Below are positions 8,653 through 16,982 of a stretch of 45,274 nucleotides of DNA, one piece after another; positions within the stretch are counted from its first letter, which is position 1; every line of letters begins with the position of its first letter. The position numbers were made by a program, and so were the translations under genes. Source of the DNA: an uncultured Collinsella sp. (GTDB lineage: Bacteria > Actinomycetota > Coriobacteriia > Coriobacteriales > Coriobacteriaceae); contig CAUAEH010000012.1 of NCBI GenBank assembly GCA_958427975.1, positions 1-45,274 on the forward strand. Reading direction: 5' to 3'. The notes beneath the pieces were generated by a model. That model was not told the DNA's origin. It was given only the letters and a program-made list of their open reading frames with translations, and made no database searches.

Positions 8653-9345
8653 ATGTCGTATACGGTGACCGAGGCCACGGTCGTCTTTCCCGATAAGAAG
8701 GCGGCCTCCTCGTTCTCAAGTGGGTATGCATCAAAAAAGCCTTGTGCACATATCGACTGCGAGCTCGAGGGCGGTTATGAACGATCCATCTGGATTCCTG
8801 TTCGTGTTGCGCGCCTGTTTCTTAAAAATCGCCCCGATCTTCCCTGCGATTGGGATGAGTTTCGCGAAACGGTACAGCTCATTGAGCGTAAATGCGCGCT
8901 TACCATGGTGACTGAGATGCTGTCGCGCCGCGACCATGCCACCGGTGAGGTCCGTGACAAGCTGGCTTGCTATGGGTTTCGCGCGGCCGCAATTGATTTC
9001 GCCGTCCAGCGTGCCACTGAGTATCGCTTTTTAGATGAGAACCGCTTTTGTTCGTACTTTATCGAGGAGCGCAAACGACGTGGCTGGGGACAGCGCAAGA
9101 TTGAGACCGAGCTCAAGCGCCGCCATGTCGTGCTCGATGATATCCCCGGCTATCCCGAGGATTATTTTGCCGTGGAGGACGACTTGGCTCGCGCGTCGGC
9201 TTTACTCGCAAAGCGTCGTGTTCCCGAGACGCGTGGATTCGAAAAGCTCGTCCGGTTTTTGATGGGCAAGGGCTTTTCGTACCACATCGCCGCCGATGCC
9301 GTAAAGGCGCGTCTCAATGCCGAACATGAGGAATGTGCAGTTTAG
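8653..9345 (+). CDS. recX: Regulatory protein RecX
   Basis: RecX-family modulator of RecA filaments, 230 residues. The helical RecX repeats are recognisable: LTMVTEMLSRRDHATGEV, then DENRFCSYFIEERKRRGWG and QRKIETELKRR, and a final repeat ending in the KGFSYHIAADAVKARL segment. The first ~75 residues are a poorly conserved extension, as in many actinobacterial RecX proteins. It lies 11 bases after recA, so it should be co-induced by the SOS response. It is assigned from the repeats and the neighbourhood together. Confidence 0.9.
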   Translation: MSYTVTEATVVFPDKKAASSFSSGYASKKPCAHIDCELEGGYERSIWIPVRVARLFLKNRPDLPCDWDEFRETVQLIERKCALTMVTEMLSRRDHATGEVRDKLACYGFRAAAIDFAVQRATEYRFLDENRFCSYFIEERKRRGWGQRKIETELKRRHVVLDDIPGYPEDYFAVEDDLARASALLAKRRVPETRGFEKLVRFLMGKGFSYHIAADAVKARLNAEHEECAV

Positions 9346-9407
9346 ACACATGCGCTTTGCGTACCTGCCGTTCACCGCATTTTAGCCGCCGTACTGGGTC
9401 CATTTAT

Positions 9408-9436
9408 TTGACAGTTGTTACGGTTCAACGTACGAT
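9408..9436 (+). promoter_or_regulatory. Probable promoter of the rny operon
   Basis: TTGACA (9408-9413), a 17-base spacer and TACGAT (9431-9436) form a near-consensus housekeeping promoter. Transcription would start near 9443, giving a leader of about 160 bases before the rny ATG at 9603. No coding gene is convincing in 9346-9602. Confidence 0.75.
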
Positions 9437-9465
9437 AAACACTGTCATTTGCTTTGTGATATGTG

Positions 9466-9575
9466 CTCATCTTTGATGAGTTTGTTTATATGTTTATCTG
9501 TATCCGACCCGCATAAGCTGCGCCCATATTACTCAAATGTCGCGAGCCGTTCGCAAGGACGGTTCGTTTTGTTGT
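9466..9575 (+). other. Structured rny leader with two terminator-like hairpins
   Basis: Hairpin 1 is CTCATC-TTT-GATGAG (9466-9480) followed by TTTGTTTAT. Hairpin 2 pairs CGAGCCGT (9543-9550) with ACGGTTCG (9559-9566), allowing one G-T pair, followed by TTTTGTTGT. Both lie between the probable promoter and rny, so they could act as attenuators or as processing sites. It could also simply terminate read-through from recX. Confidence 0.5.
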
Positions 9576-9602
9576 GTAACGAATCCATAAAAAGGAGTGA
9601 GC

Positions 9603-11153
9603 ATGCCTATCATCGCAGCGCTCGTTGGCATCGTTTTGGGTGCCATCGCCGCCATTGCCTACATGCGCACCGCCAAGCAGGGTAGTCTTCACGAGGCCGA
9701 CGAAAAGATCCAGTCGGCACACGCACAGGCTGAGTCCCTAATCGGTGATGCAAAGCGTCAGGCCGAGACCCTCAAAAAAGAGGCTCTGCTTGAGGCCAAG
9801 GAAGAGATTATCAAGAACAAGCAGGCTGCCGAGGCCGAGGACAAGCAGCGTAAGAGCGAGATTCGTACGCTCGAGAACCGCGTGATGCAGCGCGAGGAGT
9901 CCCTCGATCGCCGCAACGATGCCCTCGACAAGCGCGAGCATCAGCTGTCCAGCCAGGCTGGACAGGTCGAGAAGCGCTCCCGCGAGCTTGAGGAGCTCTG
10001 CGCAAAGCAGACTTCGGAGCTCGAGCGCATCGCCGACCTGACCCGCGAGGACGCTCACAAGGAGCTCCTCGACAAGGTTCGCGGCGAGGTTACCCACGAG
10101 GCCGCCACGATCATCCGTGAGTCCGAGCAGCAGGTTCGCGCCGAGTGCCACAAGACCGCTCAGGAGATCTTGTCCCTGGCGATTCAGCGCTGCGCCGCCG
10201 ACCACACCGCCGAGGTTACCGTTACCTCTGTGCACATTCCTTCCGATGACCTCAAGGGTCGCATCATCGGCCGCGAGGGTCGCAACATCCGCACCTTCGA
10301 GCAGGTTTCCGGCGTCAATCTCGTGATCGATGATACGCCTGAGACCGTCGTGCTTTCGAGCTTCGATCCGGTCCGTCGCGAGACCGCCCGCGTCGCCCTT
10401 GAGAATCTTATTGCTGACGGCCGCATTCACCCCGCCCGCATCGAGGAGATGTATCACAAGGCTGCCGACTTGGTTCAGCAGCGCGTGCGCGAGGCTGGCG
10501 AGCAGGCTGCCTTCGATACCGGTATCCACGATCTGCACCCCGAGATCGTTAAGACCCTGGGTGCTCTGCGCTACCGCACCTCGTTTGGTCAGAACGTGCT
10601 CCAGCATTCCCTCGAGGTCTCCGACCTGTGCGGCGTGATGGCTTCCGAGCTTGGCCTGGACGTTGTGACCGCCAAGCGTGCCGGCCTGCTGCACGATCTT
10701 GGTAAGGCTATCGACCATGACGTCGAGGGTCCGCATGCCGTTATCGGCGCCGAGCTCGCCCGTCGCTATGGCGAGAAGCCCGTTATCGTTCACGCTATTG
10801 AGGCTCACCACGCCGACGTCGACCCCAACACGGTGCTCGATGTTCTGGTCCAGGCTGCCGATGCCGTTTCTGCCTCTCGCCCCGGTGCCCGTCGCGAATC
10901 GGCCGAGAACTACATCAAGCGCCTTGAGAAGCTCGAGGAGATCGCCAATTCCCATGACGGCGTCGAGCGTACCTATGCCATGCAGGCTGGTCGCGAGGTC
11001 CACGTCATGGTTCAGCCGGACAAGATCTCCGATGCTCAGTCCACGGTCTTGGCTCATGACATCGCCCATCAGATCGAGGAAGAGATGGAGTATCCCGGTC
11101 AGGTGCGCGTCGTCGTGATTCGCGAGAGCCGCGCTGTCGATATCGCTAAATAA
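9603..11153 (+). CDS. rny: Ribonuclease Y
   Basis: Membrane-anchored endoribonuclease that starts bulk mRNA turnover. One N-terminal membrane helix (residues ~3-21) is followed by a long charged coiled coil (~25-190), a KH RNA-binding domain with GRIIGREGRNIRTFE beginning at residue 219, and an HD domain with LLHDLGKAID and catalytic H364-D365. The length of 516 residues is typical. I chose ATG at 9603, 5 bases after AAAGGAG; an in-frame GTG at 9597 overlaps that ribosome site. The GHKL ATPase gene starts one base after its stop. Confidence 0.97.
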   Translation: MPIIAALVGIVLGAIAAIAYMRTAKQGSLHEADEKIQSAHAQAESLIGDAKRQAETLKKEALLEAKEEIIKNKQAAEAEDKQRKSEIRTLENRVMQREESLDRRNDALDKREHQLSSQAGQVEKRSRELEELCAKQTSELERIADLTREDAHKELLDKVRGEVTHEAATIIRESEQQVRAECHKTAQEILSLAIQRCAADHTAEVTVTSVHIPSDDLKGRIIGREGRNIRTFEQVSGVNLVIDDTPETVVLSSFDPVRRETARVALENLIADGRIHPARIEEMYHKAADLVQQRVREAGEQAAFDTGIHDLHPEIVKTLGALRYRTSFGQNVLQHSLEVSDLCGVMASELGLDVVTAKRAGLLHDLGKAIDHDVEGPHAVIGAELARRYGEKPVIVHAIEAHHADVDPNTVLDVLVQAADAVSASRPGARRESAENYIKRLEKLEEIANSHDGVERTYAMQAGREVHVMVQPDKISDAQSTVLAHDIAHQIEEEMEYPGQVRVVVIRESRAVDIAK

Positions 11154-11154
11154 C

Positions 11155-12240
11155 ATGAACGACGCGAACGAGCTCATCTCATTTATCGCGTCGATGTCGG
11201 GGGAGGGCAACCTTCGCGTCGAGGAGAACCTTGGCGAGGGGTATGTCCGCCTCCGCGTTTCGGAGGCCGAACGGCGCCAGGCAAAGCACGACATACAGCA
11301 TGTCGAGGATATTGTCATCGAAATGCTGCGCAACGCTCGTGATGCCGGCGCCGACAAGGTCTATCTCGCCACGACCAAGGAAGATGGCGTCCGTACGCTC
11401 GTCTTTCTGGATAACGGATCGGGCGTGCCGCAGGATATGCAGGAGCGCATCTTCGATGCCCGCGTTACCTCCAAGCTCGAGAGCATGAAGATGGATCGCT
11501 GGGGCGTTCACGGTCGAGGCATGGCATTGTTCTCGATTAAGCAAAACACCGACGAGGCACGCGTTGTCGCGTCGGATGTTGATCTTGGCTCGGTCTTTAA
11601 GGTGAGCGTCGCTACCGACCGACTTGGCGAGCGCGCCGACCAGTCCAGCTGGCCTCAGGCCGTGAAGGACGAGGCCGGTCACTATGTCTGCGCCCGCGGC
11701 CCTCACAACATCATTCGCGCCGCCTGTGAGTTTGCCCTCGAGGAGCTGCGCGCCTGTGATGTCTATCTGGGGTCTCCGTCCGAGATCGCCGCGACGCTGC
11801 ATGCACAGGCCTCCAGCCGTCTCGATGCTTCCCGTCTTTTGTTTATCGATGACGAAGCCGAGCTTCCCGTGGTGGATCGTCTGGGTCTTGCTTCGGATGC
11901 AGAGGACTTTATCCGTATCTGTTCGGGTTTGGGCCTTGAGATGTCCGAGCGTACGGCGCATCGTATCTTGGCGGGCCAGATTAAGCCCGTTCGCGGTGTG
12001 ACCGCACGCCTGCTTCGCGAGCGCGATTCATCTTCACATGCGTCTGCTCCGGTTGATCTTGCTAAAGATCGTCGCGGGCTGCGTATTGCCAAGGACGACA
12101 TGGCGCAGTTCTCGCGAGCCGTGGAGCGCGACTTTAACGATCTTGCATCGCGGTACTATCTCAACCTTTGCGGCGACCCCAAGATTCGTGTTTCACGTGA
12201 TCGCATCACTGTGACGTTCGATCTTGCCAAAGAGGAATAG
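11155..12240 (+). CDS. GHKL-type ATP-binding protein of unknown role
   Basis: A 361-residue protein with a Bergerat ATP-binding fold near the N-terminus. The N box is EDIVIEMLRNARDAGA (N60), the G1 box DNGSG lies at 86-90, followed by IFDARVTSKL and the lid GVHGRGMALFSI at 117-128. There is no histidine kinase phosphoacceptor domain, no membrane segment, and no MutL or Hsp90 C-terminal domain. The C-terminal ~200 residues are not recognised; a segment near 240-285 could be helical. It starts one base after the rny stop and precedes spoVS, so it is probably cotranslated with RNase Y. Function unknown; a switch or ATPase acting with RNase Y or SpoVS is only a suggestion. Confidence 0.8.
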   Translation: MNDANELISFIASMSGEGNLRVEENLGEGYVRLRVSEAERRQAKHDIQHVEDIVIEMLRNARDAGADKVYLATTKEDGVRTLVFLDNGSGVPQDMQERIFDARVTSKLESMKMDRWGVHGRGMALFSIKQNTDEARVVASDVDLGSVFKVSVATDRLGERADQSSWPQAVKDEAGHYVCARGPHNIIRAACEFALEELRACDVYLGSPSEIAATLHAQASSRLDASRLLFIDDEAELPVVDRLGLASDAEDFIRICSGLGLEMSERTAHRILAGQIKPVRGVTARLLRERDSSSHASAPVDLAKDRRGLRIAKDDMAQFSRAVERDFNDLASRYYLNLCGDPKIRVSRDRITVTFDLAKEE

Positions 12241-12314
12241 CATCTTTACCGAGTCCGTTCGGTACGATACAGTTATTGCAGTTAAAACGTACTTTTAAAC
12301 GCAGGAGTTTCTTC

Positions 12315-12632
12315 ATGGATTGCCTGAAGGTATCAAGCAAATCATCGCCCGCGTCCGTTGCCGGCGCCATTGCCGGCATGGTCAAAGATGGTGTTCCCGT
12401 CAATATTCAGTGTGTCGGCGCGGGTGCCGTCAATCAGGCCATTAAGGCTGTGGCCATTGCACGCGGATTTTTGATTCCGACCGGGTTTGATATTTCCTGC
12501 GCGCCGGTGTTCTCCGACATCCTCATCAACGGGGAGTCGCGCACGGCCATCCGTCTTTCTATTTACGTTCATCAGATTAATCGAGCCGCTATGGATAACG
12601 TTGTGATGGACGACGTTAAGCCTGTGGCATAG
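12315..12632 (+). CDS. spoVS: Stage V sporulation protein S (SpoVS/Alba-like)
   Basis: A 105-residue protein that matches SpoVS over nearly its full length: LKVSSKSSPASVAGAIAGM at the N-terminus, IQCVGAGAVNQAIKAVAIARG in the middle, and SRTAIRLSIYVHQ after it. SpoVS is a small Alba-fold nucleic-acid-binding protein; in Bacillus it affects sporulation and septation. The ATG at 12315 follows a GCAGGAG site by 9 bases. This copy has ~17 extra C-terminal residues beyond the usual ~86. Neighbours (RNase Y upstream, MiaB downstream) suggest RNA metabolism or division rather than sporulation. Confidence 0.92.
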   Translation: MDCLKVSSKSSPASVAGAIAGMVKDGVPVNIQCVGAGAVNQAIKAVAIARGFLIPTGFDISCAPVFSDILINGESRTAIRLSIYVHQINRAAMDNVVMDDVKPVA

Positions 12633-12695
12633 ATTGTTTACTCTTTGCCCGCGCTCTTTGATTCCGCCTATTCCATCTCGTTAGGACTTATACAC

Positions 12696-14066
12696 ATGGA
12701 CCAGGGTTCCGTACGCGATATTCTTGCCGGTAAAACATACTTCATCCGCACCTTTGGCTGCCAGATGAATCAGCACGACTCCGAGCGCGTGAGTGGCCTG
12801 CTCGACTCGTATGGCTGCCTTATGGCGCTCGATCCGGAGCATGCTGACATTGTCGTGTTCATGACGTGCTGCGTTCGAGAGGCCGCTGACACCCGTCTGT
12901 ACGGTCAGTGCAACTCTTGTAAGAGCCTCCCGCCTTCGCCCTCGGGCAAGCGCGTGGTCGCCGTGGGCGGCTGCATCGCGCAGCGCGACGGCGAGGGCCT
13001 GCTCACGAATGTCGATAACGTCAATGTCATCTTTGGTACGCATTCTATCGCGCATGTTGCCGAGCTCATTGCCGAGGCATTCTTGGACGGCAAGCGTCAT
13101 ATTCGCACCAACGAGCACGAGGACACGGATGCTATGAGCATGCCTTGGCATCGTGAGACTCAGTATCATGCCTGGGTCCCCATTATGACGGGCTGTAATA
13201 ACTTCTGCACCTATTGCATCGTGCCGTATGTGCGCGGTCGCGAAAAGAGCCGTCCTTTCGAGGAGATTGTCGACGAGGTAACCGGTCTAGTACGCCAGGG
13301 CGTGCGTGAGGTCACGCTGCTGGGCCAAAACGTTAACTCGTATGGCCGCGATCTGTTTGGGAAGCCGCGCTTTGCCGACCTGCTGCGCGCCGTTGGCGAT
13401 ACAGGCGTGGAGCGTATCTTCTTTACGTCTTCGCATCCCAAGGACCTGCTGCCCGAGACCATCGACGCTATGGCCGAGACGCCTGCCGTCATGCCGCAGC
13501 TGCACCTGGCCGTTCAGTCGGGCTCGACGCGAATCCTTAAAGAGATGAATCGTCGCTATACGCGCGAGGATTATCTGGGCCTGGTCGATCGCATCCGCAA
13601 TCGCATGCCCGATATCGCGCTTTCGACCGATATCATCGTGGGTTTCCCCGGCGAGACCGAGGAAGACTTTGAGCAGACGCTCTCGCTTGCCGAGACGGTC
13701 CGTTATGCTCAGGCCTATACGTTTATCTATTCCAAGCGTGCCGGTACTCCGGCCGCCGAGATTGACGATCCCACGCCGCATGAGGTAATTCTTGAGCGCT
13801 TCAACCGTCTGGTGAAGGTTATCGAGACCACAGCGCATGAGTATAACCAAGGTGAGCTCCACACCGTTGTGCCGGCGCTTATTGAGGGTACGAGCAAAAA
13901 GAATGACGCGGTGCTGCTGGCCAAGAGCCCTAAGAATCAGACCGTACATGCACCGATTCCCGAGGGCTACAGCATCGATCAGTTGATTGGCAAGATTGTC
14001 GATGTTGACATCGACGTTGCCAAGACGTGGTATCTGTCCGGATCCGTTGTGGGCGAGCCGCGCTAA
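12696..14066 (+). CDS. miaB: tRNA-2-methylthio-N6-dimethylallyladenosine synthase MiaB
   Basis: Radical SAM enzyme that adds a methylthio group to i6A37 of tRNA. The N-terminal cluster motif appears in TFGCQMNQHDSERVSG, with further cysteines in TCCVREAADTR and GGCIAQRDG. The radical SAM triad CNNFCTYC gives C167, C171 and C174. The C-terminal segment is a TRAM domain. I chose the ATG at 12696 (456 aa) because a TTAGGA site lies 9 bases upstream; an upstream TTG at 12645 would add 17 atypical residues. It overlaps miaA by one base, so the enzyme that makes its substrate is coupled to it. Confidence 0.96.
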   Translation: MDQGSVRDILAGKTYFIRTFGCQMNQHDSERVSGLLDSYGCLMALDPEHADIVVFMTCCVREAADTRLYGQCNSCKSLPPSPSGKRVVAVGGCIAQRDGEGLLTNVDNVNVIFGTHSIAHVAELIAEAFLDGKRHIRTNEHEDTDAMSMPWHRETQYHAWVPIMTGCNNFCTYCIVPYVRGREKSRPFEEIVDEVTGLVRQGVREVTLLGQNVNSYGRDLFGKPRFADLLRAVGDTGVERIFFTSSHPKDLLPETIDAMAETPAVMPQLHLAVQSGSTRILKEMNRRYTREDYLGLVDRIRNRMPDIALSTDIIVGFPGETEEDFEQTLSLAETVRYAQAYTFIYSKRAGTPAAEIDDPTPHEVILERFNRLVKVIETTAHEYNQGELHTVVPALIEGTSKKNDAVLLAKSPKNQTVHAPIPEGYSIDQLIGKIVDVDIDVAKTWYLSGSVVGEPR

Positions 14067-15004
14067 TGATTTCTCCCGGGGCAGGCCTTTCTGCCGTTAC
14101 GATTGTCGGTCCGACCGCAGTTGGTAAAAGTGATGTCGCAGATCGTTTGGCGGCTCGCCTTTCGTCCGAAGTGCTGTCTTGTGACGCGATGCAAATCTAT
14201 CAGGGTATGGATATCGGCACTGCCAAAATGGCACCCGAGGAATGCACGGCGCCTCTACGCCTGGTCGATATTGTTGAACCGGGCGTTGCATATTCTGCAG
14301 CGCTGTATCAGGCAGACGCTCGTGTACATGTTGAGCGCTTGCTGGGCGAGGGCCGCCTACCGGTGTTTTGCGGGGGTACAGGCTTGTATCTCAAGGCCGC
14401 TCTGGATGAGATGGATTTTCCCTCGGGCGAGCTTGAGGACGATCGCCGCGCTGGGTATCAGGAGCTTGCCGAGCGCATAGGCGAGGAAGCGCTGCACGCG
14501 CTGCTTGCCGAGCGTGATCCCGAGTCCGCTGCGGTCATCCACCCCCATAATGTTCGTCGCGTGATTCGCGCGCTCGAAATGCACGATGATGGTGTGTCCT
14601 ATGCGCAGCAAAAGTCGCAGTTTAGTGTTCCGCGCGAGCATTATCACGCTCTGTGGTTTGGATTGATGCGTAATCGCGAGGCGCTTTACGAGCGTATTAA
14701 CCTTCGCGTCGATCTGATGTTTGAACAGGGTCTTGTTGATGAGGTTCGCGGTCTTATGGACCAGGGGCTGGGAGATGCCCTGACTTCGATGCAAGCGATT
14801 GGCTATAAAGAGATTATCGATGCCTTTGAAGGCGTGATGTCTATGGATGAGGCTCGCGAACTCATCAAGATGCGCTCGCGTCGCTACGCCAAGCGTCAGC
14901 TTTCGTGGTTTAAACGCGATGACCGTATCGTGTGGTTCGATATGGACGAATTTACGATCGATGAGGTCGTTGAGGATATCCTTCACCGTATCGAGGCGGT
15001 CTAA
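14066..15004 (+). CDS. miaA: tRNA dimethylallyltransferase MiaA
   Basis: Transfers the dimethylallyl group to A37 of tRNAs reading UNN codons, giving the substrate of MiaB. P-loop GPTAVGKS is at residues 15-22, followed by LSCDAMQIYQGMDIGTAKM, GGTGLYLKAAL, and HPHNVRRVIRALE. Length 312 is normal. The ATG overlaps the miaB stop as TAATG, and its own stop overlaps hflX in the same way. A longer in-frame start at 14027 would overlap miaB by 40 bases and adds no conserved sequence. Confidence 0.97.
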   Translation: MISPGAGLSAVTIVGPTAVGKSDVADRLAARLSSEVLSCDAMQIYQGMDIGTAKMAPEECTAPLRLVDIVEPGVAYSAALYQADARVHVERLLGEGRLPVFCGGTGLYLKAALDEMDFPSGELEDDRRAGYQELAERIGEEALHALLAERDPESAAVIHPHNVRRVIRALEMHDDGVSYAQQKSQFSVPREHYHALWFGLMRNREALYERINLRVDLMFEQGLVDEVRGLMDQGLGDALTSMQAIGYKEIIDAFEGVMSMDEARELIKMRSRRYAKRQLSWFKRDDRIVWFDMDEFTIDEVVEDILHRIEAV

Positions 15005-16293
15005 TGGCTCAGTTTCCCCTCGTTCCAACGGCTCCTGCGCCCGAACGTGCCGTTCTTGTTGGAGCTGAGTGGCGCGATAACGCCTGGCCGCTCGATCGCT
15101 CGCTTGACGAGCTTGAGCGACTGGCCCATACGGCTGGTGCCCAGTGCGTGGCGCGTTTGTCACAGCGTCTGGTTAAACCGTATCCAAAATCGTTTATCGG
15201 CTCCGGTAAGGTTGAGGAGCTTTGCGGGCTCGTGCATCGAATGGATGCTGATGTTGTTATCTTCGACGATGATTTAACGCCTTCTCAGCAGTCGTATCTT
15301 GAGAAAGCCGTGGGCGAACCGGTTAAGATTATCGACCGTACGGCGTTGATTCTCGATATCTTTGGCCTGCACGCTCAGACTCGTGAGGGCCGCTTGCAGG
15401 TGCAGCTAGCCCAATTGCAGTATCTGTTGCCTCGCTTGCGCGGTATGTGGAGCCATCTTGCTAAAGAGCAGACACGCGGTGGCATTGGTTCGCGCTTTGG
15501 CCAGGGCGAAAGCCAGCTCGAGGTTGACCGACGTTTGATTCGCAACAAGATTGCCGCGCTTCGTCGCGAGCTTAAGCAGGTTGAACAGCGCCGCGATATC
15601 CAGTCAAAGAGTCGTATCGAGTCGCCTGCGTTTCGCGTTTCCTTAGCCGGTTATACCAATGCCGGTAAGTCGACGTTGCTCAATCGCCTGACCGGGTCTA
15701 CGGTGCTTTCACAGGACAAATTGTTTGCCACGCTCGATCCGACGACGCGCTCGTATCGCTTGCCCGGTGGTCGTGGCATGACCATTACCGATACCGTTGG
15801 CTTTATTCAAAAGCTACCGCATGGCCTCGTTGATGCCTTTAAGTCCACGCTGTCTGAGGTCCTTGGTGCCGACCTGATCCTTAAAGTTGTGGATGCCTCT
15901 GACGAGGACTACGAGCGCCAGCTCGAGGCAGTCGATCGCGTTCTTGACGAGATCGGTGCCGGCGAGCGTTTGACGCTTACGGTGTTTAATAAAATCGACC
16001 TACTCGATAGCGTCGATCGCTTGAGTTTCCATCGTCGCTATCCCGAGGCCGTGCTGTTCTCGGCCCAGACGGGCGAGGGGCTCGACAATCTCGTCGACCG
16101 TATTGCTCGTGAGGCAGCTGCCACCGATGTGTTGCTCTCCGCTGATATCCCGTATCGCGAGGGCGCCCTCATTACGCTGGTGCATGAGCAGGGAACCCTT
16201 CTGCATGAGGAATATCTAGAGGACGGCGTTCGCATTGTGGCAAAGATGCCGGCCCGTATCGCGCCGCGTCTTGAGCGCTATCGTACGGAGTAA
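15004..16293 (+). CDS. hflX: Ribosome-associated GTPase HflX
   Basis: GTPase that splits stalled or stress-damaged ribosomes. The N-terminal HflX domain contains the glycine-rich GSGKVEEL and FDDDLTPSQQ segments. A helical linker with the typical SHLAKEQTRGGIGSRF.GQGE track follows. The G domain has G1 GYTNAGKST at 216-224, DTVGFIQKLP (G3) and NKIDLL (G4). Length 429 is typical. It starts one base into the miaA stop. Its 3' end overlaps the convergent acyltransferase-like gene by 16 bases, so no terminator separates them. Confidence 0.96.
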   Translation: MAQFPLVPTAPAPERAVLVGAEWRDNAWPLDRSLDELERLAHTAGAQCVARLSQRLVKPYPKSFIGSGKVEELCGLVHRMDADVVIFDDDLTPSQQSYLEKAVGEPVKIIDRTALILDIFGLHAQTREGRLQVQLAQLQYLLPRLRGMWSHLAKEQTRGGIGSRFGQGESQLEVDRRLIRNKIAALRRELKQVEQRRDIQSKSRIESPAFRVSLAGYTNAGKSTLLNRLTGSTVLSQDKLFATLDPTTRSYRLPGGRGMTITDTVGFIQKLPHGLVDAFKSTLSEVLGADLILKVVDASDEDYERQLEAVDRVLDEIGAGERLTLTVFNKIDLLDSVDRLSFHRRYPEAVLFSAQTGEGLDNLVDRIAREAAATDVLLSADIPYREGALITLVHEQGTLLHEEYLEDGVRIVAKMPARIAPRLERYRTE

Positions 16294-16982
16294 ACGAGCT
16301 CTAGCACGCCTAGAATGACAGGCTGATGGAGTAGGTAGAACGGTAAGGCATGCCGACCGAGGACTGCGAGCGCCGGGATGGGATTGGCGTATGCCCATGC
16401 CGGCGCTTCGTGGCTTGATGCTTGTGCTGCCTGGGCAGTAAAGAAGCCGGTAAGGTACATAAAGACAAATGGAATGAGCGGATAGTAGTCTCCCGAAACA
16501 AAATCCGGGCCCGGGAATCCAAGCCATGCCAGGTAGGGGAGTGGGTAGACCGCCTTTGGAATGCCCCAGGTTAGGGTAAAAAGAACAAGGCATACTGCGA
16601 TGCCCCACGAGCCCGGTAATTTTTGGAGTAGCGGACGGGTGAGTGCAACCACCGCGGTGCACGCCGCCATGCAATAAATGATGCCAAAGTTTACCGAATC
16701 GTCGACTGATACCAGTGTAGTTGCAATCCATACGATCAAGGCTGCGGCCGCGTATTTGAGGGCGCGCTTAACGTTATTGCGCGAGAGCGTGCACATCCAA
16801 CCGGCGATAAACAAAAATACCCAGCTGATACTAGCGCGCCAGATATCCTGGAAAACCGTTTCGGTAAACCATGGCATATCCCATCCATATAGGTAGGCCA
16901 AATCGTAGCAGGCGTGAAAACCTGCCATCGATAGCATCGTAAACCCGCGGATGGTATCAAATATTGTGATGCGTTTTTGCAT
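16278..16982 (-). CDS. DUF1624 / heparan-alpha-glucosaminide N-acetyltransferase-like membrane protein
   Basis: A 234-residue polytopic membrane protein with about seven hydrophobic helices. The N-terminus RITIFDTIRGFTMLSM resembles the DUF1624/HGSNAT catalytic entry, with H in MAGFHACYD and the C-terminal HALPFYLLHQPVI segment typical of these acyltransferases. The substrate is unknown; the family is thought to move acetyl or acyl groups across membranes. The start codon overlaps the lexA stop by one base (TAATG on the - strand), so it is very likely cotranscribed with lexA and hence SOS-responsive. Overlap of 16 bases with hflX at the 3' end. Family call is fairly secure, function is not. 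Confidence 0.82.
   Translation of the reverse strand: MQKRITIFDTIRGFTMLSMAGFHACYDLAYLYGWDMPWFTETVFQDIWRASISWVFLFIAGWMCTLSRNNVKRALKYAAAALIVWIATTLVSVDDSVNFGIIYCMAACTAVVALTRPLLQKLPGSWGIAVCLVLFTLTWGIPKAVYPLPYLAWLGFPGPDFVSGDYYPLIPFVFMYLTGFFTAQAAQASSHEAPAWAYANPIPALAVLGRHALPFYLLHQPVILGVLELVYSVR

Noticed and set aside
9738..11357. Antisense open frame over rny
   Set aside because: Same cause: rny is clearly real with KH and HD motifs, and the antisense protein has no recognisable domain.
11155..12240. GHKL protein as MutL or histidine kinase
   Set aside because: The lid region and DNGSG resemble both, but no dimerisation, endonuclease or kinase domain and no mutS nearby.
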